Of a DNA stretch of 40,459 nt, positions 24,060 to 31,854 are shown one piece after another. Both the position numbers and the translations under genes were made by a program. Position 1 is the first letter of the stretch. The number at the start of each line of letters is the position of its first letter. Below the pieces are notes generated by a model. That model had not been told where the DNA came from. It saw nothing but the letters and a program-made list of their open reading frames with translations, and ran no database searches. Where the stretch lies: the NCBI GenBank assembly GCA_013361525.1, contig JABFXY010000118.1, positions 1 through 40,459 on the forward strand. Reading direction: 5' to 3'. The stretch comes from Polyangiaceae bacterium (GTDB lineage: Bacteria; Myxococcota_A; Polyangia; Polyangiales; Polyangiaceae).

Positions 24060-24601
24060 ACCCCATTCACGATGTGCCCCTGCCGGACGGAATCGAGGAC
24101 GCATTCCCCGCCGTCATCGAGATCCCCGCCGGATCGAAGCTCAAGTACGAGCTCGACAAAGAGACGGGGCTCCTGCGCCTCGATCGCGTGCTGTACTCGG
24201 CCGTCCACTACCCGGCGAACTACGGCTTCATCCCGCGCACCCACGCCGATGATGGCGACGCGCTCGACGTCCTCGTGCTGATGCAGGAGGCCGTTCACCC
24301 GCTCACGATCGTTCGCGCGCGCGCCATCGGCGGCTTCAAGATGCGCGACGACATGGGCGAGGACGACAAGATCATCGCCGTCGCCGTCGACGACCCTGCC
24401 GTCAGCCACTACCAGGCGACGACCGAATTGCCGCCCCACCTGGTCATCGAGCTGCGCCGCTTCTTCATCGACTACAAGTCGCTCGAGGGCAAATTCAGCG
24501 AGATCGACGAGCTCTACAACCAGGGCCGCGCCGTCCGGGTCATCCGGAACGCCATCGAGGCCTACAGGAAGCTCCACCAGAAGGACCCCGCGCCGGTCTG
24601 A
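24056..24601 (+). CDS. ppa: Family I inorganic pyrophosphatase
   Basis: 181 residues, normal length for the soluble bacterial enzyme that hydrolyses pyrophosphate and so drives biosynthesis. Active-site residues that match the E. coli enzyme are visible: Glu22 (EIPAGSKLKYE), Lys30, Arg44, Tyr56 in YPANYGFIP, the metal-binding aspartates Asp66, Asp68 and Asp71 in DDGDALDVL, and Asp103 with Lys105. It ends the coupled operon and is followed by the strongest hairpin in the window. Start ATG 24056 overlaps the upstream TGA. Confidence 0.95.
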   Translation: MNPIHDVPLPDGIEDAFPAVIEIPAGSKLKYELDKETGLLRLDRVLYSAVHYPANYGFIPRTHADDGDALDVLVLMQEAVHPLTIVRARAIGGFKMRDDMGEDDKIIAVAVDDPAVSHYQATTELPPHLVIELRRFFIDYKSLEGKFSEIDELYNQGRAVRVIRNAIEAYRKLHQKDPAPV

Positions 24602-24651
24602 GGGGCTAGCCTTTGGGCTGCCGCCCATGACTGCAGTCCTCTTGCGCGCGC

Positions 24652-24688
24652 AAAGCGTGTGGTAAACGCGATGTTTACCACACGCTTT
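24652..24688. terminator. Perfect 16-bp hairpin terminator after ppa
   Basis: Arms 24652-24667 and 24673-24688 are exact reverse complements around gcgat, starting with AAA and ending in a four-T run. It lies 50 bases after the ppa stop and marks the end of the five-gene operon. Confidence 0.85.
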
Positions 24689-24862
24689 TGCCGCTGAAAG
24701 GAACACGGGCCTCGCGGCCAGCTCTCGAGCCGAGACCCCATCGATGCTCGGCGGTCGTGCGCGCGCGAAAAAAAAGAAGCCCCCTTGTCGATCCGCGGAT
24801 CGGTCGAGCGTCGTCAGGTCGAAGCCGGCGATGGAGCCGGCCCGAACCACGGAGATTCGACC

Positions 24863-25312
24863 ATGAGCCAAGCTATCGCCCCCGCCGCCGTTGCCGTTTC
24901 CCCCGTCTCCTCGAAGCGGCCCGTCGCCTCGAAGCGCGTCCTCGCCGGCCGCATCTTGACCGGCCTCTCGCTCCTCTTCCTGACGTTCGATGGCGCCATC
25001 AAGTTCTACATCGCCAAGCTTCCGAACTTCGACGAGAAGCTCACCCTCGGTTTCTCGCTCGACGCGATGCCGAAGCTCGGCGCGATCCTCCTCGCGTGCA
25101 CCGCGCTCTATGCGTTCCCCCGAACGGCGGTCCTCGGCGCGGTCCTGTTGACCGGGTACCTCGGCGGCGCGGTCGCGACGCACATGCGCGTCGGTGGCCC
25201 GGCCTTCTCGCTCCTCTTCCCGTTCATCGTCGGCGCGGTCGTCTGGGGTGGCCTCTTCCTCCGCGACGATCGCCTCGCCGCCTTCCTCCCCTGGAGCAAG
25301 CGTGCGGAGTGA
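24863..25312 (+). CDS. DoxX-like small membrane protein
   Basis: 149 residues from ATG 24863, chosen because GGAG lies eight bases upstream and the extra 26 residues of a longer frame do not look coding. Four hydrophobic helices: TGLSLLFLTFDGAIKF, LGAILLACTALYAF, VLGAVLLTGYLGGAVATH and SLLFPFIVGAVVWGGLF. The tract YLGGAVATHMR is typical of DoxX_2 proteins. These are small inner-membrane proteins of uncertain role, some linked to quinone or thiol redox balance. It stands alone between terminators, about 260 bases after ppa; that stretch holds the ppa hairpin and an A-rich tract near 24768-24780 and no gene. Confidence 0.82.
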   Translation: MSQAIAPAAVAVSPVSSKRPVASKRVLAGRILTGLSLLFLTFDGAIKFYIAKLPNFDEKLTLGFSLDAMPKLGAILLACTALYAFPRTAVLGAVLLTGYLGGAVATHMRVGGPAFSLLFPFIVGAVVWGGLFLRDDRLAAFLPWSKRAE

Positions 25313-25325
25313 AGGCGGCGACCCG

Positions 25326-25356
25326 CGTCGGCGGCTCCGGGACGAGGCCGCCGACG
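25326..25356. terminator. 10-bp hairpin between convergent genes
   Basis: cgtcggcggc (25326-25335) pairs with gccgccgacg (25347-25356) around an 11-base loop, just past the DoxX stop and 11 bases from the lamin-tail gene stop. It could terminate both genes. Confidence 0.6.
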
Positions 25357-25367
25357 ACAAGCCACCA

Positions 25368-27767
25368 TCACTGCAATGTCTGGCCCGCGTTGGTCATCCC
25401 GCGACTGTGAGCGACCGGGCCCGCCCACGTGAACGAGGCATAACCACCGCCCGTTCCAATCAGTTGAAGCGACAAGCCGATGGCCTCGGTGCCGACCTCG
25501 AGCACGCCGACGTCGACGCAGGTCTGGCCGTTCGCGGCCCCATTGGTGGCGGTGAACGTTCCCTCGTAGCAGAGGAAGTACATCACGCTGTTCGCCGGGC
25601 TCACCAGCGCGACGCCGTCCGTGGGGCCGTTCTGCATCCCCGCGGCAGCGAACCATAGCGTCCCGAAACCATTGCTTTGGTTCGGAATCGTTCCCGTCAA
25701 CGCGATCGTCAAATACGATTGCCCCACCGGATTGCCCTGGCCGTTGTAGAAGACGAGCGAATAACCCGTCAGGTCCGTCCCCGCGACGCCCGCGATTTCG
25801 ATCCCTTCGTCCACGTCTCCGCCGGTATTGTCGTAATGGATCTCGTTGATCCAAATGTTCGCCGGCCCAACACCGGGCTGACTCACCAGGTTGCCGGCGT
25901 TTGCGGTTTGGTATCCGTCGCTGCTGCCCGGAGCGAGGGAGTCGCAATACGTCCACGTCGTTCCGCCGTCGCCGCTGAAGCGATAGGCGTAATCGTACGG
26001 TGAGCCCGCCGACGGTGGTACGACCAGCGCTGCTTGGTATTCGTCGTTATTCGGCTCGCCGAAGGTCGTGCCGTTCCACGCCGGATTCGGAATTGCCGCC
26101 GTCCACGTCCAGCCGCCCATGGCAGGGTCGCTCCCGTCCGGTCCGTAACCAACGGCACCGAGCAAGTTCGGCGACGGATCGTTGCTGGTTGTCTGGTCGG
26201 TGAGGCCGGCAGCATAAACGCGCCCGTATACGGTGGCCGTCGTCCCTTCGGCTTGGGTCAGGCTGGTGGGGAATTGGAGCCGGCAAAACCCAATCGCGTA
26301 ATCGATGGGACACGCCGTATTGGCAAATCCGGGTGTGCCGAGATCGCCGGTCGTGAAATTGGGAGACGTGATCGTCGCCTGGCACCAATTGCCGCCGTTG
26401 TCGTTCGCCGTCGCGTCCAATCCGACGGAGAGGTTCATGCTCTCTCCGTCGGGATCGGGGAAGAGCGGGCCACCGTCGTAGAGGACCTCGTCGACGAGAC
26501 CATTTTCACAGACCAGCCGCACCGTGTCCGCGCCGTTCGTCAGCGCGAACGAGCCGGGATAGACGTAGCTCGGTGTAAAGCCCGGCGCCGCGACGTTCGA
26601 GAACGTCAAAAAGCCGAGGGGCGGAATCTGCAAGTCACCCGTTATGGTGAACGACTCGGCCGCGGCTCCCTCGACCACACATCCAGCGAGCTGGAACGTC
26701 GTCGTGCTCGACGGATTGTGGATCTCGAACCACTCACCCACCGTGGTGTCCGTTCCGGTTGGGTTTTGCATGATCTCGGTAATGACGAGCGCCCCCGCGC
26801 CGGGCGCCGGGAGCGTCGAGCAAGCAGAGGTGTCGAACGCGCAGGATGCGCTGCAAGCGAGCGACCCGCTCATGAATCCCTGCGACGCGCACGTCTCGCC
26901 CGCGAGGTCGGCGCCGTCGCAGTCCTCCGTTCCTTCGGCGACCGCATCGCCGCACGTCGTGCAAGCCGACGTGTCCAACGTGCAATTCGCGGAGCAGGTC
27001 AGCATGCCCGCGTCGAAGCCCTGCGTCATGCAGGTCGCGCCGCCGAGCAGCGTGCCGTCACAAGGCTCATTGGGGTCGAGCGTGTTGTTGCCGCAGGTCT
27101 CGAACGCGCAGCTGGACGTGTCGAAGGTGCAATTGGCGGCGCATCCGAGCTCGCCCTCGTCGAAGCCCAGCGACAAGCAGTCCTCGCCGTTCAGGTTCGT
27201 CTCGTCGCACTCCTCGGCGCCGTCGATCACCATGTTGCCGCAATCGGTGCATTGAGACGTATCGAAGTCGGTGCAATCGATTGCACAGGCGAGCATACCG
27301 CCTGCAAAGCCGAGCGAGGCGCACGTCTCGCCCCCGAGCGCCGCGCCGTCGCAGAGCTCGTCGCCTTCGACGACGGCATTGCCGCACTCCGGCTCCGATT
27401 GACATTGCGAGGTATCGAGCTCGCATTGATCGGTACAGCCGAGCTGACCGCCGGCGAAACCCTCCGTCTCGCACGTATGTCCGTCGAGGTCGGCTCCGTC
27501 GCAAGCCTCGGCGTCGCCGACCATCCCGTCGCCACACACTTCATTGGGCGGGTTTCCGCCCTCGCCGCCGCCGCCATTGGGATCGCTCCCGCCGTCGGGG
27601 GCGCCGCCGTTGTTGCCGGTGCCACCACCACCGGTATCGGCGCCGCCGCTCGCGCCTTCGCCGCCGCCACCCGTCGTGGTGTCGTCGCCGCAGGCGGTGG
27701 CGACCACCCCCAGCGCGAGAAGGATGGTGCCCGCGATGCCTCGTGTGCTCGAAGAGAGGTATTTCAT
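25368..27767 (-). CDS. Cys-repeat and lamin-tail-domain surface lipoprotein
   Basis: 799 residues. Signal peptide with lipobox TAC at Cys26, then a Gly/Asn/Ser-rich linker (27-76). Five repeats of about 46 residues (78-316) each carry six regularly spaced Cys in the pattern CGN..(E/D).CDG..L.G.TC...GF..G.L.C...C..DTS.C, like DUF4215 Myxococcus Cys-rich repeats. A lamin-tail domain follows (about 325-445; VITEIMQNPTGTD, EWFEIHNPS), then a region with two Cys, then a second lamin-tail-like domain (about 645-799; WINEIHYDNTGGDVDEGIEIAG). It is probably a rigid stalk on the outer surface with lamin-tail heads that bind ligand, DNA or partner proteins. It lies 49 bases downstream of the TerB-like gene. 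Confidence 0.85.
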   Translation of the reverse strand: MKYLSSSTRGIAGTILLALGVVATACGDDTTTGGGGEGASGGADTGGGGTGNNGGAPDGGSDPNGGGGEGGNPPNEVCGDGMVGDAEACDGADLDGHTCETEGFAGGQLGCTDQCELDTSQCQSEPECGNAVVEGDELCDGAALGGETCASLGFAGGMLACAIDCTDFDTSQCTDCGNMVIDGAEECDETNLNGEDCLSLGFDEGELGCAANCTFDTSSCAFETCGNNTLDPNEPCDGTLLGGATCMTQGFDAGMLTCSANCTLDTSACTTCGDAVAEGTEDCDGADLAGETCASQGFMSGSLACSASCAFDTSACSTLPAPGAGALVITEIMQNPTGTDTTVGEWFEIHNPSSTTTFQLAGCVVEGAAAESFTITGDLQIPPLGFLTFSNVAAPGFTPSYVYPGSFALTNGADTVRLVCENGLVDEVLYDGGPLFPDPDGESMNLSVGLDATANDNGGNWCQATITSPNFTTGDLGTPGFANTACPIDYAIGFCRLQFPTSLTQAEGTTATVYGRVYAAGLTDQTTSNDPSPNLLGAVGYGPDGSDPAMGGWTWTAAIPNPAWNGTTFGEPNNDEYQAALVVPPSAGSPYDYAYRFSGDGGTTWTYCDSLAPGSSDGYQTANAGNLVSQPGVGPANIWINEIHYDNTGGDVDEGIEIAGVAGTDLTGYSLVFYNGQGNPVGQSYLTIALTGTIPNQSNGFGTLWFAAAGMQNGPTDGVALVSPANSVMYFLCYEGTFTATNGAANGQTCVDVGVLEVGTEAIGLSLQLIGTGGGYASFTWAGPVAHSRGMTNAGQTLQ
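26820..27536 (-). repeat. Five tandem Cys-rich repeat units
   Basis: Within the lipoprotein gene, five units of about 140 bases encode residues 78-316. Each unit has six Cys; units 1, 2 and 5 share CDGA(D/A)L and unit 3 has CDETNL. Divergence at the DNA level is substantial, so the array is old rather than newly amplified. Confidence 0.8.
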
Positions 27768-27816
27768 ATTGGGTCGATGCGCCGCGCGTCCGGGCGACGG
27801 CGCATCGATCCCATTA

Positions 27817-28767
27817 TCACGATTTACCCTTCATCAGGCGGTCGAGCTCGCGGTCGTACTCGTCGACGGTGATTTCACCCTGCTCGAAACGGCGAGCGAG
27901 GGCCGTCATTTCGGCCTGGTGGGACTTCGCGGCTCCTTCGAGGTCAGCCTTCTCGGCCTCGTACATCTTTTTGCCCGCGCTGCGCGCCTCGGCGTACGCC
28001 TTTGCGAGCTCCTCCTTGGTGGCCTTTCCTTCCGACTGGAACGAGAGGTTCGCGGCGTAACCGATGCCGATCGTCGCGGCGAACGCCCCGGCGCTGAACA
28101 CGATGGACCCCCACAGCGGGACGAGGTGCAAAACGGAGTGGACCGCCGCGCCGGCGACGCCGATCCCGAGGAGGCCACCGAAGCGCGCGATACGATCGGC
28201 GCGGGTGAGCGGACGGCCCCACAACATGCCGACGCCGTCCACCGTCGCGTCCCAAATCCAATACACGAGGACACCGCTCACGAACGGAATCGGCAGAAGC
28301 GCCGCGAAACAGGCTAGGCGGGCTTTGCTGCGAATCAGCTCCTCGACGCGCTTCGCGCGAATCTCCGGATCGAGAATCGGCGTCAGGCGCGTCGCTTCAC
28401 CCCATCGCCGTATCGATCCATCGACTACCTGCTCGAGCGGGCTCGCCTCGGTGTTCGAGAACGACTCGCGAATGCGCGACAGTACTTTGTTCTCTGCCGC
28501 GTTCGCCGACCCATCGGCAAGTGACATTGCAATGGCAGTTTCGAAAACTGCGCGCCTCCCGATGGCGCTCGTGACATTCGCGAGCTCTTGGTCGAGGTCG
28601 ACCGGCTCCGCGAGGAGCCGATGGATGTCGGTGCCGTCCGGCAGCTTCGGCTGCCAATCCGCGAGCGCGCGCCTCAGGGCGTCCGCCTCGGCGGCTTCGA
28701 TCTTGCCGTCCGCTTGCGCGACGGCTCCTACGATTCTGATGGCTGCGAGGGCCTCACGGGTTTCCAT
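27817..28767 (-). CDS. TerB-like membrane protein with SHOCT-like C-terminus
   Basis: 316 residues from ATG 28767; a longer frame to 28944 would cross the divergent gene and is rejected. The first 120 residues look like a TerB/DUF533-type helical bundle (RIVGAVAQADGKIEAAEADAL, with the acidic metal-site loop ADGKI, and a second half MSLADGSANAAENKVL). Two or three hydrophobic segments (about 155-235) follow, then a Lys/Glu-rich helix and a terminal ALARRFEQGEITVDEYDREL that matches SHOCT-type short helices. Function is unknown; TerB proteins occur in envelope stress and tellurite islands, but none of the ter partners is here. Confidence 0.72.
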   Translation of the reverse strand: METREALAAIRIVGAVAQADGKIEAAEADALRRALADWQPKLPDGTDIHRLLAEPVDLDQELANVTSAIGRRAVFETAIAMSLADGSANAAENKVLSRIRESFSNTEASPLEQVVDGSIRRWGEATRLTPILDPEIRAKRVEELIRSKARLACFAALLPIPFVSGVLVYWIWDATVDGVGMLWGRPLTRADRIARFGGLLGIGVAGAAVHSVLHLVPLWGSIVFSAGAFAATIGIGYAANLSFQSEGKATKEELAKAYAEARSAGKKMYEAEKADLEGAAKSHQAEMTALARRFEQGEITVDEYDRELDRLMKGKS

Positions 28768-28840
28768 GCTGACGATCGGTACGTAAGGTCCGCCGTGTCC
28801 TTTAGGTGTGCGGTGCCGGACCGCAGTATGATGCTCGGAA

Positions 28841-29494
28841 ATGCGCGGCATTTCGGCTCTCGTCTTCGTGCTCCTCTGCGTGCCATCCGCCGCATTTGCC
28901 CGCGAATTTCGCGTGCAAGACATCCCGAACGGCGACACCTTCACGTGTCTGAATTGTCACGGGGAGCTCGAGGCGAAGACGTTCTCCAAGTTCGGAACAC
29001 AGGCTCGCCAGCACCTCCTCGTCGGCGGCCCTGTTCAGGAGGCACACGTGGACTGGACGTCGCTATGTCCACTCGACGCCGATCAGGACGGCAAGACGAA
29101 CGGGGAGGAGCTCGGCGATCCCGACTGCACCTGGGTCGCGGGGGATCCCGATCCAGGCGGTCCCGTCACCAACCCTGGAAAGGGCGGCGCCGCTCAAGTG
29201 TGCGGCAATGGTCACCTCGACGACGGAGAGGATTGCGAAGGCAGCGATCTGCACCAGACCGATTGCCTCGCGGTCGACGCCGGAATCGGTGAGCTCGCTT
29301 GTACGGCCGAATGCACGTACGACTATTCCGATTGCTCGAAGCCCCCGCCCGGCTGGGAGGATGACGGCGGCGACGACAGCGCCCCCGTCGAGGAGGAGGG
29401 CTGTTCGGCGACGGGCCGAGCGCCTTCTGCGCTCGCGGCACTGCTCGCTGCTGGTTGTCTCGCCGCCGCGATCACCCGCCGCCGCCGATGTTGA
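28841..29494 (+). CDS. Temptin-like, MYXO-CTERM surface protein with a CxxCH motif
   Basis: 217 residues. Signal peptide to about residue 20. CLNCH at 36-40 is a perfect CxxCH haem-attachment motif, but in this family it also matches the first Cys of the temptin fold. CPLDADQDGKTNGEELGD (76-93) is a calcium-type Asp-rich loop typical of temptin domains. A Cys-rich repeat (121-165) like those of the nearby lipoprotein follows. The C-terminus has GCSATGRAPS, a hydrophobic helix and RRRRC, that is Cys188, helix and Arg cluster, the layout of a MYXO-CTERM sorting tail. It should be exported and lipid-anchored on the surface after processing. The stop overlaps the FHA regulator gene by seven bases. 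Confidence 0.8.
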   Translation: MRGISALVFVLLCVPSAAFAREFRVQDIPNGDTFTCLNCHGELEAKTFSKFGTQARQHLLVGGPVQEAHVDWTSLCPLDADQDGKTNGEELGDPDCTWVAGDPDPGGPVTNPGKGGAAQVCGNGHLDDGEDCEGSDLHQTDCLAVDAGIGELACTAECTYDYSDCSKPPPGWEDDGGDDSAPVEEEGCSATGRAPSALAALLAAGCLAAAITRRRRC

Positions 29495-30855
29495 ATCGCA
29501 CGACGACACGTGTCGATCGCGTCACCGCCCCGCGCGCGGCGCGCATCACGGTCCTCTTCGGCCCCGACAAAGGCCTCGAGGTGTCGTTGCCCCCAACGGG
29601 CATCGTGGTCGGTGCGCAGCCGGCCTGTGATCTCGTATTGAAAGACCCGGCCGTCTCGTCGCGCCATTGCAGTATTCGATCGACGCCGAAGGGGTTCGAG
29701 GTACGTGACCTCGGATCGCGTAATGGCACGGTCTTCGACGGAGCGGCCATCGAGCGCGCTCTTCTTCCACCCGGTGCCGTCTTGCGCCTCGGCACGACGC
29801 TGCTTCTCCTCGCGCCGGAAGAACAGCACGTCGCGCTCGCGCCGAGCGCCCGGACGAGCTTCGGCGATTTGCTCGGCGAGAGCGCACCCATGCGTCGCGT
29901 CTATTCGGTGCTCGAGCGCGTGAGCGCCGGAAACGCCCCGGTTCTCGTTTACGGCGAGAGCGGAACCGGCAAAGAGCTTTGCGGGCGCGCGATTCACGAG
30001 CACTCGGATCGCAAGAACGGCCCATTCGTCATCTTCGATGCGAGCGCCGCGAGCGAGACTTTGCTGGAGAGCGATTTGTTCGGCCACGTGCGAGGTGCGT
30101 TTACCGGCGCCGAGCGCGATCGAACCGGTGCATTCGCAGCCGCCCATAAAGGCACCCTCTTCATCGACGAGATCGGCGAGCTGCCTCTACGCATGCAGCC
30201 GAAGCTCCTGAGAATGCTGGAGACGGGGGAAGTTCAGCCGCTCGGCGGTAACAAACACACCCGCTACGACGTCCGGGTCGTCGCGGCGACCCATCGCGAT
30301 CTCGCCGACGAGGTCGCGAAAGGCACGTTCCGGGGCGACGTCTATTTCCGACTCGCCGTCGTCGAGGTGCATTTGCCGCCGCTGCGCGAGCGACCCGCGG
30401 ACATCGCGCGGCTCGTCGAGATGTTCCTCGCGCGCGAGGGCGCTCGCGTCACGCCCGGCGAGATCGCGGGGCCGAACCTCGATCGCCTCGAGGCATATGC
30501 CTGGCCGGGCAACGTGCGCGAGCTGCGCAATGTCATCGCCCGCGCGGTGGCGCTCGGCGACCGCGGCGCGCCGTTCGCCGAGCTTCCCGTCTTGGTCGGC
30601 ACGAGCCTCGCGTCACGCCGCGAGCCCGAGGCGACGGCGGATCGCGCTTTTTCCGACGCCAAGGCCGAAATCGTGGAGCGATTCGAGAAAAGCTATTTGC
30701 GCGACCTCCTCGCGCGGCACGGCGACAACCTCGCTCACGCGGCGCGCGTTGCGGATATCGAGCGCAAACACCTCTATCGCTTGCTCGAGAAGCACGGCTT
30801 GCGCGCGGACAAGGCGCCTGGCACCGGCTCCACTTCCGGCTCCGGCTCCGGCTGA
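29488..30855 (+). CDS. FHA-domain sigma-54-dependent transcription activator
   Basis: 455 residues from ATG 29488. FHA domain at about 40-110 (SRHCS and RDLGSRNGT), which in this class binds phosphothreonine and so links the protein to Ser/Thr kinases. AAA+ core: Walker A GESGTGKE (156-163), the sigma-54-contacting GAFTGA (203-208), Walker B GTLFIDE (222-228) and WPGNVREL (339-346). A Fis-type helix-turn-helix lies at 412-437 (DNLAHAARVADIERKHLYRLL). All parts needed for activation are present. The C-terminal Gly/Ser repeat is disordered. Coupled to the temptin-like gene. Expected to activate sigma-54 promoters when its FHA domain meets a phosphorylated partner; the target genes cannot be seen. 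Confidence 0.95.
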   Translation: MLNRTTTRVDRVTAPRAARITVLFGPDKGLEVSLPPTGIVVGAQPACDLVLKDPAVSSRHCSIRSTPKGFEVRDLGSRNGTVFDGAAIERALLPPGAVLRLGTTLLLLAPEEQHVALAPSARTSFGDLLGESAPMRRVYSVLERVSAGNAPVLVYGESGTGKELCGRAIHEHSDRKNGPFVIFDASAASETLLESDLFGHVRGAFTGAERDRTGAFAAAHKGTLFIDEIGELPLRMQPKLLRMLETGEVQPLGGNKHTRYDVRVVAATHRDLADEVAKGTFRGDVYFRLAVVEVHLPPLRERPADIARLVEMFLAREGARVTPGEIAGPNLDRLEAYAWPGNVRELRNVIARAVALGDRGAPFAELPVLVGTSLASRREPEATADRAFSDAKAEIVERFEKSYLRDLLARHGDNLAHAARVADIERKHLYRLLEKHGLRADKAPGTGSTSGSGSG

Positions 30856-30867
30856 GTCTTCGAAGAC
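30856..30867. repeat. 12-base perfect palindrome after the activator gene
   Basis: gtcttcgaagac directly follows the TGA of the activator gene. It has no loop, so it is more like a protein binding site than a terminator; a chance palindrome is possible. Confidence 0.35.
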
Positions 30868-30948
30868 ACGCTTGCTCCTCGCCCTTCGGGGGCTCGACGA
30901 CACGCGCGATCTTCGACACCCCGCGGAATCCGCCTTTCTGGGCCCGGC

Positions 30949-31854
30949 ATGTGGCTTGCGGATGTGCTGGTCACCATGAACCGAGACGTCCAATCCCTCC
31001 ATTTCGTTTGCACCGACTGCGGCCGTCGCGCCCCCGCTCCCGGCGACTGCCCGTGTGGTGCCGGGCCGTTCGTCGATCTCTCGAAGCCCGAGTTTCGCGA
31101 CATGGTCATCGAGATCGACGACCGGCGCGCCGAATCACATCAGCAAAGGGTCCTTTGGGCGGGCGTCGGAGCGGGGATCATCGGCGGTGTCTTCGTCCTT
31201 GCCGTTGCGCACCCGCTCATCGCGGCGATTCCACTCCCGGTCCCGTTTGCGATGCCCATCAAGGTCATTGCCATGATGATCGGGCTCACGCTGCTCACCT
31301 CACGGGTGCTCGGCGAGATCTGGAAAGCTCCACGACGCTTCCCAGAGCTCGTCGCATCTCGACCCGTGGTCGTGCTGCCGTCGAGGTTGCGTGCACCCAA
31401 GAAGGCGACGTTGATCGGTATTGGTGCATTCCTCGCCCTCGGTATCGCCATCAACGTGGCTGCGCCCTTCGTCAAAGAGTGGAGCAACCGAGAAGAGCGC
31501 GAGCACCGCGAAGAAGTCGCGAAGCGCGTCGAGAAGCTTCACGGGTGTGTCGTCGAAAACCGTCCGGTCTCGTACGGCCTATCCACGCGCGATGTGGAGT
31601 GGACCGCCGAGTGCAAAAAGCCGCTCGCGCGGCTCTATGAGTCGCTCGACGGCCGCTCGGATGATCGCCCGCTTCGCTCGGTCCTCGACGGGCTCTTCTC
31701 CTGCAACTCCGGGTGCAAGGCCGGCGCGCTCGACGAGCATTACCGCGAGCTCTTCAATGCAGCGATCCATGACGGAATTCCGCTGGAGAGCTACGAGGGG
31801 CGTGACTCCATCGTCTCGCCGCGGCGCTCGACCTTCACTTCGTCGTCTTGGTGA
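30949..31854 (+). CDS. Zinc-ribbon membrane protein of unknown function
   Basis: 301 residues from ATG 30949, or 292 from ATG 30976; neither has a clear ribosome site. CTDCGRRAPAPGDCPCG (about 21-37) is a probable zinc ribbon. Three hydrophobic segments follow (about 69-85, 90-115, 150-170). The soluble C-terminal half holds three or four Cys (for example CVVENRP and CNSGCKAG) and a Lys/Glu helix that may be coiled. The domain order is similar to the zinc-ribbon protein at 7993-8742 but the sequences are not clearly related. Its final 20 bases overlap the convergent kinase gene. Confidence 0.68.
   Translation: MWLADVLVTMNRDVQSLHFVCTDCGRRAPAPGDCPCGAGPFVDLSKPEFRDMVIEIDDRRAESHQQRVLWAGVGAGIIGGVFVLAVAHPLIAAIPLPVPFAMPIKVIAMMIGLTLLTSRVLGEIWKAPRRFPELVASRPVVVLPSRLRAPKKATLIGIGAFLALGIAINVAAPFVKEWSNREEREHREEVAKRVEKLHGCVVENRPVSYGLSTRDVEWTAECKKPLARLYESLDGRSDDRPLRSVLDGLFSCNSGCKAGALDEHYRELFNAAIHDGIPLESYEGRDSIVSPRRSTFTSSSW

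Noticed and set aside
24768..24780. A-rich tract as a promoter UP element
   Set aside because: Only a short A-run; no -35/-10 pair could be matched with confidence.
23759..25360. 533-residue minus-strand open frame across ppa and DoxX
   Set aside because: It crosses three plus-strand genes and the ppa terminator, with no family features.
26820..27536. CRISPR-like array
   Set aside because: The regular spacing comes from Cys-rich protein repeats within one open frame; the DNA units differ too much and there are no spacers or cas genes.
27817..28767. Tellurite resistance operon
   Set aside because: Only a TerB-like domain is present; no TerC, TerD or TerZ lies nearby.
28841..29494. A plain cytochrome c
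   Set aside because: There is one CxxCH, but the surrounding Asp-rich loop and Cys spacing fit a temptin domain, and no axial Met region is evident. Haem binding remains possible.
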